From NCBI GenBank assembly GCA_020636075.1, contig JACJYO010000004.1, positions 496,001 to 560,000 of the forward strand: DNA of 64,000 nt. Direction: 5' to 3'. The position numbers were made by a program, and so were the translations under genes. Positions 36,075 through 44,792 of the stretch are shown one piece after another; position 1 is the first letter of the stretch, and each line of letters begins with the position of its first letter. Source of the DNA: Lewinellaceae bacterium. Lineage in GTDB: Bacteria; Bacteroidota; Bacteroidia; Chitinophagales; Saprospiraceae. Under the pieces are notes generated by a model. It was not told where the DNA came from and did no database searches. It saw only the letters and a list, made by a program, of their open reading frames with translations.

Positions 36075-38033
36075 ATGCTGCGATCACTATTCCTAGTTCC
36101 CGCTGTATGCCTGCTCCTGTCGAGCAGCCTATTTTCCCAACAACGCACTTGCGCTGCCCAGGAGATGTTGCAACAACAACTGAAAGAAAATCCCGGCCTC
36201 CAGCAAGTCCGCGATGCTATCGAACAACACACCCAGCATTTCATCAAACAAGGTGGCGCCACCGATCGCACTGTGGTTACCATTCCGGTAGTGGTGCATG
36301 TAGTTTGGAATACAACGGCTGAAAACATTAGCGATGCACGCATTCAGGCACAAATTCAAGTGCTCAACGACGACTTTCGCCGGATGAATGCCGACGCCGG
36401 CAACACCCCATCGGTTTTCCAGGGCGTAGCCGCCGACTGTGAGGTTGAGTTTTGCCTGGCACAGCGCGACCCCAGCGGAAATGCAACAACAGGTATCGTG
36501 CGCCGCCAAACGTCGGTAACGTCCTTCGGCACCAGCGGTAATCCGGTAAAGTTTACCAGCTCCGGTGGTAGTAATGCCTGGCCCCGCGACCAATACCTCA
36601 ACCTTTGGGTTTGCGACCTGAGCAGTGGCCTCCTTGGCTACGCCCAATTCCCGGGTGGCAGCGCCAGCACCGACGGTGTGGTGTGCGACTACCTCTACTT
36701 TGGCACAACATCTACCGGCGCTCAACCGCCGTTCGATAAAGGCCGTACGGCCACCCACGAGGTTGGTCACTGGCTCAATTGCTACCATATCTGGGGCGAC
36801 GACGGCTCTTCCTGCTCCGGAACGGACCAGGTATCCGACACCCCCAACCAGGCAGATGAAAACTACGGTTGCCCGCCCTTTCCTACGGTTAGCTGCAGCA
36901 ACGGCCCCAATGGTGACATGTTCATGAATTACATGGACTACACAGACGACGCCTGCATGAATATGTTTACAGCCGGACAAAAAGCCCGCATGCAGGCACT
37001 TTTTAGCACCGGTGGATTCCGGGTGCCGCTGCTTTCCTCCCTGGGCTGTGTACCGCCCAGCGGTGGTGGTGGTTGTGGTACGCCAGGAAGCCTGGCTGCC
37101 AGCAGCATCACACAAACTGGCGCAACAGTCAGTTGGAGTTCCGTCAGCGGAGCGTCGAACTACAACCTCCAGTATAAAGTTTCCACTTCCTCCACCTGGA
37201 CTACGGTTTCGGGTGTGAGCGGCACATCGTACAACCTATCAGGCCTGAGTGCCGGCACCACCTACAACTACCAGGTGCAGGCAAATTGCAGCGGCACTAC
37301 CGGTTCCTACTCCGGTGCGGCCTCATTTACCACCAATAGCGGTGGCGGCGGTGGTTGCAGCGACACATACGAATCAAACAACAGCCGTAATCAGGCTAAA
37401 ACGATCCCGGTAAACCAGGCTATTCAGGCGCTGATCGGCTCCTCCAACGACAACGATTATTTCAAGTTCAATGTCAGCTCCAGTGCCCGGAACATTCGGA
37501 TCGACCTGACCAACCTGCCCTTAGATTATGACCTGCGTCTCTACCGCAACAACAGTCAGGTTGGGATTTCTCAAAATGCAGGTACAGCGTCTGAACTGAT
37601 CATTTACAACAATGCCAGCACGTCATATACGTATTACCCGCGGGTGTATGGCTACAACGGGGCCTACAGTGCCTCTCAGTGCTATACCCTTCAAGTTAGC
37701 CTAAGCAGCAGCGCATGGCGTACCGACGGCAGCACCGATGGCCAGGTAACCACCCTGGAAGTACCGGTTGATCTGGAAGTGGACGGATTTGCCATGTGGC
37801 CCAATCCGGCTACGGAACAACTGACCGTGGACGTGCCGCTTGAGGGTGATGGCGACGTACAGTTGACTATTTTCGATGCCGCAGGTAAAGCAGCCGTGCA
37901 GCAAAACCGCCTTATGGTGAAAGGGGATAACCGCTTTGAACTCAGCCTGCAAACGCTGAACAGCGGCGTGTACTTTGTACAAGTTCGCAACGGCGAGCAG
38001 ATGTACACGCGGAAACTGGTGGTTCAGAAATAG
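36075..38033 (+). CDS. M43-type (pappalysin/ulilysin-like) metalloprotease with Fn3, PPC and T9SS domains
   Basis: 652 aa with a signal peptide (MLRSLFLVPAVCLLLSSSLF). Residues 65-315 form an M43B metalloprotease: the zinc motif is HEVGHWLNCYH (His228, Glu229, His232, His238) and the Met-turn is NYMDYTDDACMNMF. A fibronectin type III domain follows (about 335-425: SLAASSITQTGATVSWSSVS), joined by Gly linkers, then a pre-peptidase C-terminal (PPC) domain (DTYESNNSRNQAKTI ... DYDLRLYRNNSQVG), and a T9SS type A sorting domain (FAMWPNPATEQLTVDVPL, GVYFVQVRNGEQMYTRKLVV). The enzyme should be secreted or surface-bound and cleave proteins outside the cell. Confidence 0.93.
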   Translation: MLRSLFLVPAVCLLLSSSLFSQQRTCAAQEMLQQQLKENPGLQQVRDAIEQHTQHFIKQGGATDRTVVTIPVVVHVVWNTTAENISDARIQAQIQVLNDDFRRMNADAGNTPSVFQGVAADCEVEFCLAQRDPSGNATTGIVRRQTSVTSFGTSGNPVKFTSSGGSNAWPRDQYLNLWVCDLSSGLLGYAQFPGGSASTDGVVCDYLYFGTTSTGAQPPFDKGRTATHEVGHWLNCYHIWGDDGSSCSGTDQVSDTPNQADENYGCPPFPTVSCSNGPNGDMFMNYMDYTDDACMNMFTAGQKARMQALFSTGGFRVPLLSSLGCVPPSGGGGCGTPGSLAASSITQTGATVSWSSVSGASNYNLQYKVSTSSTWTTVSGVSGTSYNLSGLSAGTTYNYQVQANCSGTTGSYSGAASFTTNSGGGGGCSDTYESNNSRNQAKTIPVNQAIQALIGSSNDNDYFKFNVSSSARNIRIDLTNLPLDYDLRLYRNNSQVGISQNAGTASELIIYNNASTSYTYYPRVYGYNGAYSASQCYTLQVSLSSSAWRTDGSTDGQVTTLEVPVDLEVDGFAMWPNPATEQLTVDVPLEGDGDVQLTIFDAAGKAAVQQNRLMVKGDNRFELSLQTLNSGVYFVQVRNGEQMYTRKLVVQK

Positions 38034-38052
38034 TGATTTGATATTTTTTTTA

Positions 38053-38130
38053 CACCACGGAGGCATGGAGTACACGGAGATTCACCTTTTTGAAAAGGGA
38101 AAACTCCGTGTACTCCGTGCCTCCGTGGTG
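38053..38130. repeat. Long hairpin, CACCACGGAGGCACGGAG family (copy 2)
   Basis: 27-nt arms (38053-38079 and 38104-38130) pair with one mismatch, then TTTTT. It lies between convergent genes and could terminate the plus-strand gene. Sequence family shared with 3823 and 49172. Confidence 0.88.
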
Positions 38131-38133
38131 TTT

Positions 38134-38991
38134 TTACTTCGCTTCCCCAAGGCAAAACGCCACACTCGCCGCGACCAATTCCCGCGCTGCAGCCGGCAAA
38201 TCCTCCTCTTCGTAAGGATGCCGCCCGCCAAATACGTGATCGGCGCCTTCGATCAGGCGCAACTCCGCCGAGGGATTCCAGGCCTGAAGCCTGCGGGCAG
38301 CAGAGGGCGGGATTGAGCTGTCGGCGTCACCGTGCGAGATCAACATCGGTATGGTCAGGTCGCGCAGCGCGGCAGGGATATCAAAACGCGTAGCATTTTT
38401 TTCAAAATCTTCATAGAGTTGGAAATGCAAGGGCATTTGCTGTTTGGTGCGCGCGTTGGGTATATTCAGCACGTCGTTTTTGCGCCAGCTTTCGATCAAT
38501 TCGGGTCGGCCGTACCACAGGAAATCCAGTCCGTCGACGGATGCCCAGGTGTTGAGGCGGCGGACGCGGGCATCTTCCCGGGCTGCGATTATTGCGATGC
38601 CGCCGCCACGGCTATGCCCGATCAAAGTCAGGCGCGTGCGATCTGTTGGGTATTTGCGCTGGGTCTCCGGCAGGTGCAGCCAGTCGATTATGGCCCGGAT
38701 ATCGGCGAGTTCCCGGCTGTAGTTGTTTTGGCCGAAGGCCTCCATATCGGCAAAAACCTCAAGCTGGTCGGCGGTGACGCCGTTGTGCGAAAAATTGCAG
38801 CGCAAAAAAGCAATGCCCGCTGTGGCGAATGCGTCGGCGCCCAGCCGCCACCAGCCCCAATCCTTGAAGCCTTTAAAACCGTGCAAAAAAACAGCGACCG
38901 GGGGCGGGCTCGCCGGGTTTTCAGGGTAGTGCAGGTCCAGCAAAACGGGTTTGCCGGAGGCGGACGGGAGGCTGATGTTTGATTTGACCAT
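38134..38991 (-). CDS. Alpha/beta hydrolase (dienelactone hydrolase-like)
   Basis: 285 aa, no signal peptide. The oxyanion motif is VAVFLHGFKGFKDWGWW, the nucleophile elbow LIGHSRGGGIAI (Ser in GHSRG), the acid Asp in MLISHGDADSSIPP and the catalytic His in GADHVFGGRHP. This order fits a cytoplasmic serine hydrolase or esterase of the BAAT/dienelactone hydrolase type. The substrate is not readable. The gene starts at the ATG at 38991, and its stop lies next to the hairpin at 38053-38130. Confidence 0.88.
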   Translation of the reverse strand: MVKSNISLPSASGKPVLLDLHYPENPASPPPVAVFLHGFKGFKDWGWWRLGADAFATAGIAFLRCNFSHNGVTADQLEVFADMEAFGQNNYSRELADIRAIIDWLHLPETQRKYPTDRTRLTLIGHSRGGGIAIIAAREDARVRRLNTWASVDGLDFLWYGRPELIESWRKNDVLNIPNARTKQQMPLHFQLYEDFEKNATRFDIPAALRDLTIPMLISHGDADSSIPPSAARRLQAWNPSAELRLIEGADHVFGGRHPYEEEDLPAAARELVAASVAFCLGEAK

Positions 38992-39132
38992 GGTTCAAAG
39001 TTAGGGTTTATGGGTTGGATACACCGGGTTTTGCAGGGTGAAACAGCGCAGTCTTGATCCGTACCCGGATTGGTTCAAATGCCCCAATTTTGATACTTTT
39101 GATCCGATTTTATTGCCGTGTGCATTGTTGGG

Positions 39133-39452
39133 GTGACTTCGAGTCCAATGTCGTTAACTCAGTACTACTATGTTACTTTAATAATTGCACTACGCTAATC
39201 AAAAAAGGTCAAACATTGATCGCTGAACCTTTAGGTAATTTGACCCGAAGCAGGGAACGCCGCCCTTAGCGTATTTCCCGCAGAGTTGCACAGAGTTGAT
39301 TCGCGGAGTTCCGCAGAGTTCCCCTCCCGGTGAAGGAAAACTCTGCGTACGCTGCGGATTAACTCGGCGGAACTCTGCGAGAAATACGCTACGAGCCTCT
39401 CCAATTCTTGATACATGATTTCTTAAATTGACGACATTCGACTCGAAGTCAC
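39133..39452. repeat. Composite: GCGTATTTCCCGCAGAG hairpin nested in an outer inverted repeat
   Basis: Outer arms 39133-39155 (GTGACTTCGAGTCCAATGTC...) and 39430-39452 pair at 21 of 23 positions, 274 nt apart. The inner hairpin runs from TAGCGTATTTCCCGCAGAG (from 39267) to its complement ending at 39391. Arm words GTTGCACAGA, GTTCCGCAGA recur every nine to ten nt. No gene was seen in the 38992-39547 gap. Confidence 0.75.
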
Positions 39453-39547
39453 GCCGACATTAGCCTGTTCGTCTCCAATTTTTCGCAAACCACTTGATTG
39501 CGATTTTAATCCAACGCTTCTCTGGTCCGCTAACAAACAACCTGCAA

Positions 39548-41797
39548 ATGAAAAAAACACCCGCACTTCTGTTTTTCATCCTCCTCACCCTCACCGCCCA
39601 GGCCCAAAACAACTACACCGAAGCCATCCAGCAAGGGGATGCCGCCCTGCGCCGCGGGCAGTACAAAACGGCCATCAATAAATATTTTGCAGCGGAGGCC
39701 TTTGATCCGTCGAAAAAGGCGGTGGTGCAGGGGAAGGTGAACAAGGCGTTTGATGCGATTGAGGCCTTGCGCGACAACGAAGCCCGGGCTAAAAAACAAG
39801 CCGAAGACGCCCTCGCCCAGGTAAAAGCCGAGCAGGGAAAAACCCAGCGCGCCCTGCAAGACGCCGAAAAAGCCAAGGATGAAGCCCAGGCTGCACTGGC
39901 TAAAGCGGATAAGCTGATCAACGCGTTTTATTTCTATGCTGACCGGTTTGCGCTGGCCTATAACAACAACCGTTTTTACTTTATTGACAAAAACGGCAAT
40001 GAAGTGGCCAGACTCGGCCATTGGGAAAAAGCCGAACAGTTTAATTACAGCGGGTTTGCCAAAGTAACCGATCGCGACAAAATTTACCTGCTCGATACTT
40101 TGGGGAACACACATCGTATTGCCTACGATATTAATGATCTGGGGCCGGAATTTTCCGCACTCGACTTGTCGGGCAAACGGCTGACAGAACTTCCGATGGC
40201 TGTTTTTCAAAACTCTCAACTGGAAATTTTACTGCTTTCAAACAACCAACTGGTACATTTGCCACCGCAGATCGGCGATATGAAAGCCCTGACAGTGCTC
40301 GATCTGGAAGAGAACAAACTCACGCAAATCCCGGTAGAAATTGGGAACTTGGATAGATTAACAACGCTTGATCTTAGTGAGAATAAACTCTCACAACTTC
40401 CTGCAGAAATTGGGGCATTAAAAAACCTGACTACCTTAAGTTTATCGGACAATGCCTTGACTAATCTTCCGGCCCAGATCGGACACTTAGAGCAGTTGTT
40501 AGTGCTCAATTTATGGAAAAACAACCTGTTTATCCTGCCTCTTGAAATTGGCAATCTGCACAATTTAGAATACTTACAACTGGGCAGCAACCAACTGACG
40601 AATTTGCCGCCTACGATTGGTAATTTAAAAAAACTGACCCAACTCAATCTGTATTTTAATGACTTAAACGGCCTTCCACCTGAAATTGGTGGACTTGAAA
40701 ACCTAAAAGCCCTTCGATTGAGCAGTAACACCCTAAAAAACCTGCCCACTGAAATAGGCGACCTGAATAATTTAATCGAACTAAACCTGTACAATAATAA
40801 ATTTAACATTATACCAAAGGCAGTTTGCCGGTTAAAAAAACTAGTCAAACTCGACATCGGTGGCAATGCACTATTTACCCTCCCACCGGAAATAAAAGGC
40901 CTGGAAAGTCTAGAGGAATTGGACTTATTAGGCTGCCACTTGGAAAACCTGCCAACCGAAATCGGGGCCTTGAGCCGTTTAAAAAAACTACAAGCGGGCG
41001 GCAATCGGCTGGCTATAATACCATCTGAAATTGGCCAGTTGAAAAATTTGAAGTCACTTGATTTTTGGGGAAACAATTTGACTGAATTGCCCAGAGAAGT
41101 CAGTTTGCTTACCAACCTGACACAACTAAGCCTAGGTCTTAATGCGGAGATTGATCTACCACGAACTATCGCGATTATCAACGTGCTCAATAACCTGAAC
41201 GAACTAGCACTTGATATCAACGGCATGGATAGCCTGCCGCCTGAAATTGTCACCCTTAAAAAACTTACACGCCTGAACTTGGGCAACAACAAAAATTTGA
41301 ACATTACCGAAACCTTGCAGGCGATCAAAGATCTTGAACGCTTGGAGGACCTGAACCTGATCTTAAATAATTTAACCAGTTTGCCACCCGAAATTGGGGA
41401 ATTGGCTAGCTTACAAAAACTAGCCCTGGGTTTCAATAAATTGGTCTATTTACCCACCGAATTCGGTAAGCTTAAAAACCTGACACACCTGGATCTGACT
41501 TATAATTATGAACTTGATCTGCCTGCCGTGTTTTCAATACTCCAGACACTCCCACACCTGGAAAACCTGGACCTGGCTGGAATTGACATGACAAACCTTC
41601 CTGTAGAACTTGAGGCATTGAAAAACCTGAAAAATCTTGATTTGAGCTATAATGAAAATTTGAATCCTACTCAGATTCTGTCAATTGTCCTGCAACTCCC
41701 AAATCTGAACTGCCTCCACCTGACCGGCATACCAATCTCCGAAGCCGACCAAGACGCTTTCAAACGAAGCCTGCCCCGCTGCGAAATCACCTTCTGA
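39548..41797 (+). CDS. Secreted leucine-rich-repeat protein 1 of the SIR2-nSTAND cluster
   Basis: 749 aa from the ATG at 39548, which opens a signal peptide (MKKTPALLFFILLTLTAQAQ). Residues 21-70 are TPR-like (YTEAIQQGDAALRRGQYKTA ... FAAEAFDPSKKA). A coiled coil (about 75-118) leads to the shared KADKLINAFYFYADRFALAY segment and a WG-like strand motif (FYFIDKNGNEVARLGHWEKA). From about 200 to the end, roughly 23-residue LRRs of the LxxLxLxxNxLxxLPxEIGxL kind are stacked, more than 20 of them. An extracytoplasmic recognition role is inferred. The gene is A+T-richer than its neighbours in the LRR part. Confidence 0.85.
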   Translation: MKKTPALLFFILLTLTAQAQNNYTEAIQQGDAALRRGQYKTAINKYFAAEAFDPSKKAVVQGKVNKAFDAIEALRDNEARAKKQAEDALAQVKAEQGKTQRALQDAEKAKDEAQAALAKADKLINAFYFYADRFALAYNNNRFYFIDKNGNEVARLGHWEKAEQFNYSGFAKVTDRDKIYLLDTLGNTHRIAYDINDLGPEFSALDLSGKRLTELPMAVFQNSQLEILLLSNNQLVHLPPQIGDMKALTVLDLEENKLTQIPVEIGNLDRLTTLDLSENKLSQLPAEIGALKNLTTLSLSDNALTNLPAQIGHLEQLLVLNLWKNNLFILPLEIGNLHNLEYLQLGSNQLTNLPPTIGNLKKLTQLNLYFNDLNGLPPEIGGLENLKALRLSSNTLKNLPTEIGDLNNLIELNLYNNKFNIIPKAVCRLKKLVKLDIGGNALFTLPPEIKGLESLEELDLLGCHLENLPTEIGALSRLKKLQAGGNRLAIIPSEIGQLKNLKSLDFWGNNLTELPREVSLLTNLTQLSLGLNAEIDLPRTIAIINVLNNLNELALDINGMDSLPPEIVTLKKLTRLNLGNNKNLNITETLQAIKDLERLEDLNLILNNLTSLPPEIGELASLQKLALGFNKLVYLPTEFGKLKNLTHLDLTYNYELDLPAVFSILQTLPHLENLDLAGIDMTNLPVELEALKNLKNLDLSYNENLNPTQILSIVLQLPNLNCLHLTGIPISEADQDAFKRSLPRCEITF

Positions 41798-41892
41798 AAA
41801 AATCTATACACTTTAACCCGCTGCGATTGGCCAACGTTACCTTTACGTGCATTGAATTGCTGCTGGCCCAATACAATTTCAAAATCTCCGCC

Positions 41893-43032
41893 ATGCCACC
41901 AACCACAACCTCGCCCCTCACCCAGGTAAAATGGGACGACGTACTCGACACCCTCGACGCCCAACGCTGTGTACTTTTCCTCGGCAGCGGCGCCCTGCCC
42001 GCTCCCGGCGGCGGCCCGGTTGAAGCCGCCCTCAGTCAATGGCTCGACGCTGGCAATCCTGAGCACCCGCATATCCAGGTGTACAACCCCGACGGTTTTT
42101 TGCTGCTGCGCAAACAACGCTACCGCCGCCACGTGGTGGCCAGCATGAAAGATTTTTACAGCCAGCCTTTCCCCGAGGCCGAAACGCTGTACAGCCGCAT
42201 CGCCCGCCTGCCCTTTTCGATGGTGGTTACCCTCACGCCCGACAATATCCTGGCCCGCACCTTCGATGTGCTGGGGCTCGACTACCAGCCCGATTTTTAC
42301 TTCCGCAACCGCAAGGCCGGCGACCAGTTTGAAAAACCCAGCCGTCAAAAACCCTTGCTCTACAACCTCCTGGGTAACATTGAAGAGCCGGAAAGCCTGG
42401 TGCTCACCCACGGCGATTTTTTCGATTACCTCGAATCCGTCTTCCGCGGCAATAGCATGAACGCCGAGCTCAAAGACGAACTGGAAAGCATGGAACGGTA
42501 CATTTTCCTGGGTTTGCCCTATGAAAAATGGTACTTCCAACTCCTGCTCCGCGTGCTCTCGCTGCACTCCGACAAATTGAAGGAGATCGAACGGCTGGCC
42601 CTGGAGGAATTTGAAGACCCCCGCTTGCACAAAATTTATACGGAAGAGTTTAAACTCGAATTTTTTCCTGCCAGCACCGAGGAATTCATCGCCGAACTCT
42701 ACCAACGCTGTGAAGCAGAAGACCTGCTCAAAGCCCTGCCCGCCGTCGATCCCGCCGAAGCCGCTATTCCCGATGCTACTGCTGAACAGCTCGAAAACAT
42801 GCTGGCCGAAGCCCAAACCGACGAAGCGATGCTGCACCTGAAGGTCTTCCTGGACCGGCGCAAACCCCGCAGCTACGCCTTGTCCAACGCACTCGTGGTG
42901 TTGCGCAACCGCCGCAACCTGCTTCGCCAGCGCGAATTGCGCGGAACAATTGATTCGCGGGACGCCACTGTTGAAAACAACCAAATTGTGGAGCAATTGC
43001 TGGCGCTGATCGCCCAGGCACAAACCCTCTGA
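41893..43032 (+). CDS. SIR2-like protein with EAD11-like C-terminal domain
   Basis: 379 aa from the ATG at 41893; an in-frame TTG at 41827 is possible. The SIR2-like fold (about 13-240) has the nucleotide-binding VLFLGSGALPAPGGG and LVLTHGDFFDYLES. At the place of the usual sirtuin HG catalytic motif it reads LLYNLLGNIEEPES, so the catalytic His appears replaced by Leu. The C-terminal part (about 297-375) reads LENMLAEAQTDEAMLHLKVF, then NALVVLRNRRNLLRQREL and GTIDSRDATVENNQ. This resembles effector-associated domain 11, a helical bundle that recruits effectors to STAND NTPases. The nSTAND gene starts five nt later. No signal peptide, so cytosolic. Confidence 0.8.
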   Translation: MPPTTTSPLTQVKWDDVLDTLDAQRCVLFLGSGALPAPGGGPVEAALSQWLDAGNPEHPHIQVYNPDGFLLLRKQRYRRHVVASMKDFYSQPFPEAETLYSRIARLPFSMVVTLTPDNILARTFDVLGLDYQPDFYFRNRKAGDQFEKPSRQKPLLYNLLGNIEEPESLVLTHGDFFDYLESVFRGNSMNAELKDELESMERYIFLGLPYEKWYFQLLLRVLSLHSDKLKEIERLALEEFEDPRLHKIYTEEFKLEFFPASTEEFIAELYQRCEAEDLLKALPAVDPAEAAIPDATAEQLENMLAEAQTDEAMLHLKVFLDRRKPRSYALSNALVVLRNRRNLLRQRELRGTIDSRDATVENNQIVEQLLALIAQAQTL

Positions 43033-43037
43033 ACGCC

Positions 43038-44792
43038 ATGGCAAACGAAACGAAAAAGCAATCCGCATCGCAGCGCCAATACCGCTATCCCGGCGTTACG
43101 CCGTTCACTACCGAGCAAAGCAGCGTCTTTTTTGGTCGCCAGCGCGATACCGACGAACTCTACCGCCTCATCCGCCGCGAGCCGCTGGTGGTACTCTACG
43201 GCAAGAGTGGTTTGGGAAAAAGCTCGCTCATCAATGCCGGCATCATCCCCCGCTGCCGGGAAGAAGGCACCCACAATCCCATCATCGTGCGCTTCGGTGC
43301 GTGGACGGAAGGGGAATCCACCACCCCGCTGGAGGCCACCAAAACGGCGCTTACCGGCGGCAAAAAAATCAACACGCTGCTCGACCGCCTGCTGCCCGAC
43401 GACAACTCACTCTGGGCCTGCGCCAAAAGCCGCCAACTGACCACTACGGATGCCCTGGCGCGTCCGCTCCTGCTGTTCGACCAGTTTGAAGAACTGTTCA
43501 GCTACCCCGAAGTGGAAATCGCGGCGTTTCTCAGCGACCTTGCCGAACTGCTCAACACGGGCATACCCCTGCGTTTCCGCCGCATGGCCGAGTCCGACGC
43601 CACACTGACCGATGCCGACGAGGAGCGCCTCGAAGCGCCGTTGGATGCCCGCATCGTGTTTGCCATCCGCTCCGACCGCATGCACCTGCTCGACCGGCTC
43701 AAAGACCACCTCCCCATGGTGCTGCGCCATACGTTTGAGCTCAAAGCGCTATCGCAAAAAGATGCCACCGACGCCATCGTGGAACCTGCACGCGCTGCAG
43801 GTGATTTTGCCACGGAGGCTTTTGAATACAGTCCGGCAGCCCTGGCGTCGCTGCTCGCCTACCTCGCCGATGAGCAGGACAAGGACGGCCGCGTGGAAGG
43901 CATTCTGCTCCAGATGCTTTGCGAGCACTACGAACGCAAGCTGGTGGAAGGCAAGGGTCTGCGCCTGCTCGAACAGCAGCACACCGGCAATCCCGACCAG
44001 GTGGTGCAACAGTACTACGAAGAAAAAATACAGGTTTTGCCCGCCGACCAGCAGTTGCCTGCCCGCCGCCTGATTGAAGACGGGCTGGTGTCGGAAGGCG
44101 AAGCCATGCGCCTCAGCCTGCACGAGAGTTTTATCATCCAGGAATTTGGGGCTGATAAAACCTTGCTCGAACAGCTGGTCGACAGCCGTTTGCTGCGTTC
44201 CGAGCCGTTCCTGCGAGGCGGCTACACCTACGAGCTCTCGCACGACCGCCTGGTGCCGCCCGTACTCAAAGCCCGCAGCCAGCGCCGCGAGGAGGAAGCC
44301 CGCCTCGAAGCGGCGCGCCTGGAAACGGAGCGCCAGCGCAAACTCGAAGAAGCACAACGCCAGGCCGAGCAGGAACGCCAGTTGCGCGAGCAGGCCCAAG
44401 CCGGTGAGCGACGCGCCCGGCAGCGCACGCGGTTGGCGGCCGGGGTGTCGGTGGTGGCGCTGGTGTTGGCGGCTGTGGCGTTTTGGAGTTATTCGATGGC
44501 GCAAAGTAGTGCGAAGTTGGCTACAGAAAAAAGTGAAGAGGCGGAGGCCAGCCGAAAGCGGACCGAGGAGGCTTTGAAGCAGTCTAACCAGTTTTTAGCC
44601 AAGTCGGATAAACTCAATTTTGAAAATCTTGAAGGCCGGGTCCGTGTAATTTTGAATGGACGACTTTGCCCTCCTGAAAAGTGGCTTATCGAAATGCAGG
44701 AAATTACCGGACGGCACCCCGACAGCCTTCAATTAAAAAAACGACTACAGGAACTTCAGACACTTCGTAATCAAAACCCGGATTGCAAATGA
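43038..44792 (+). CDS. nSTAND1-like NTPase with coiled coil and one membrane helix
   Basis: 584 aa. The ATPase follows the PGVTPFTTEQSSVFFGRQRD entry motif typical of nSTAND1. Walker A is GKSGLGKS (55-62), Walker B LLLFDQFEE (144-152) with a double acidic end, and a sensor-like Arg lies in FAIRSDRM. The winged-helix region ends in YELSHDRLVPPVL (about 398-410). A long charged coiled coil (412-465) precedes one membrane helix (about 467-488), with a second coiled coil and a 60-residue tail beyond it. Relatives usually continue into WD40 or other repeats; here the sensor repeats are missing and separate LRR genes follow. Its stop overlaps the next ATG (ATGA). Confidence 0.85.
   Translation: MANETKKQSASQRQYRYPGVTPFTTEQSSVFFGRQRDTDELYRLIRREPLVVLYGKSGLGKSSLINAGIIPRCREEGTHNPIIVRFGAWTEGESTTPLEATKTALTGGKKINTLLDRLLPDDNSLWACAKSRQLTTTDALARPLLLFDQFEELFSYPEVEIAAFLSDLAELLNTGIPLRFRRMAESDATLTDADEERLEAPLDARIVFAIRSDRMHLLDRLKDHLPMVLRHTFELKALSQKDATDAIVEPARAAGDFATEAFEYSPAALASLLAYLADEQDKDGRVEGILLQMLCEHYERKLVEGKGLRLLEQQHTGNPDQVVQQYYEEKIQVLPADQQLPARRLIEDGLVSEGEAMRLSLHESFIIQEFGADKTLLEQLVDSRLLRSEPFLRGGYTYELSHDRLVPPVLKARSQRREEEARLEAARLETERQRKLEEAQRQAEQERQLREQAQAGERRARQRTRLAAGVSVVALVLAAVAFWSYSMAQSSAKLATEKSEEAEASRKRTEEALKQSNQFLAKSDKLNFENLEGRVRVILNGRLCPPEKWLIEMQEITGRHPDSLQLKKRLQELQTLRNQNPDCK

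Noticed and set aside
40216..43068. Two long reverse frames (about 406 and 465 codons) opposite the LRR and SIR2 genes
   Set aside because: Their Ser/Arg/Phe-rich repeats are the antisense of the LRR codons and of the SIR2-like gene; no independent coding sign.
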